Source: Candidatus Dormiibacter sp. (lineage in GTDB: Bacteria; Chloroflexota; Dormibacteria; UBA8260). Taken from it: a stretch of 6,082 bases of DNA. The stretch lies in NCBI GenBank assembly GCA_025450495.1, contig JANWHI010000062.1:1-6082 (forward strand), in the 5' to 3' direction. Of the stretch, positions 6,025 to 6,082 are shown piece by piece (positions within the stretch are counted from its first letter, which is position 1; each line of letters opens with the position of its first letter). A model generated the notes under the pieces. That model saw nothing but the letters and a program-made list of their open reading frames with translations, had not been told where the DNA came from and searched no databases. The position numbers were made by a program, and so were the translations under genes.

Positions 6025-6081
6025 TCAGTGGCCTCGCTCGTGCTCCAGGAGGCGACGCTTGGTATCCAGACCATAGTAATA
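6025..6081 (-). CDS. C-terminal end of an upstream gene, possibly an O6-alkylguanine-DNA alkyltransferase
   Basis: Only the last 18 codons are inside the window, encoding YYYGLDTKRRLLEHERGH before a TGA at 6027-6025. The pattern of a glycine, then two or three residues and KR-x-LL-x-x-E at the extreme C-terminus resembles Ogt/MGMT-type methylated-DNA-protein cysteine methyltransferases, where a GLxxKRxLLxxE segment follows the active-site domain. The active-site PCHR motif would lie outside the window, so this is only a suggestion. The gene is co-directional with the EAL gene and its stop lies 10 nt before that gene's GGAGG. Both reading frames are in the same phase, separated by this single TGA. 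Confidence 0.4.
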   Translation of the reverse strand, partial: YYYGLDTKRRLLEHERGH

Positions 6082-6082
6082 A

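Noticed and set aside
1..6082. Mobile element, CRISPR, defence or other novel multi-gene system
   Set aside because: I saw no transposase, integrase, direct-repeat array, terminal inverted repeats or shift in composition. All sizeable genes belong to known families in a housekeeping-type arrangement.

Overview
The window is a densely coding, very GC-rich stretch with G/C-ending codons, several GTG starts, stop/start overlaps and an actinobacterial-looking primary sigma factor. It most resembles chromosomal DNA of a high-GC Gram-positive bacterium (Actinomycetota; an Acidimicrobiia-like lineage is a guess from gene style only). I see no insertion sequence, phage gene, CRISPR array, tRNA or rRNA. 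It reads as an ordinary core-genome segment with a few unusual control signals rather than an island carrying a new system.

Left part (1-3426): a thiamin salvage locus. A partial NCS1-family permease gene is read leftward off the edge (minus strand, 1-1041). Divergent from it, on the plus strand, is a compact TPP riboswitch (about 1130-1208) followed by thiD (1209-2030), thiM (2027-2860) and thiE (2857-3426), joined by GTGA and ATGA stop/start overlaps. ThiD phosphorylates hydroxymethylpyrimidine (HMP) twice, ThiM phosphorylates hydroxyethylthiazole, and ThiE joins the two products into thiamin phosphate. The permease could import the pyrimidine precursor, but its substrate is inferred from context. 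The riboswitch appears to have no separate expression platform: its conserved 3' end is itself the Shine-Dalgarno sequence of thiD.

Right part (3446-6082): all genes are on the minus strand, so in transcription order they run from right to left. They are the last 18 codons of an upstream gene (possibly an O6-alkylguanine-DNA alkyltransferase), a stand-alone EAL-domain protein with a damaged metal-binding motif, a 368-residue RpoD/SigA primary sigma factor, and a small single-domain cyclic-nucleotide-binding protein. The last converges on thiE with only 19 bp between the two stops.

Most worth a second look: the thiD Shine-Dalgarno inside the riboswitch aptamer; a possible ATC start codon for the EAL gene; the loss of the EAL Asp-Asp motif; and a tiny Trp-containing reading frame ending 4 nt before the sigma factor start.
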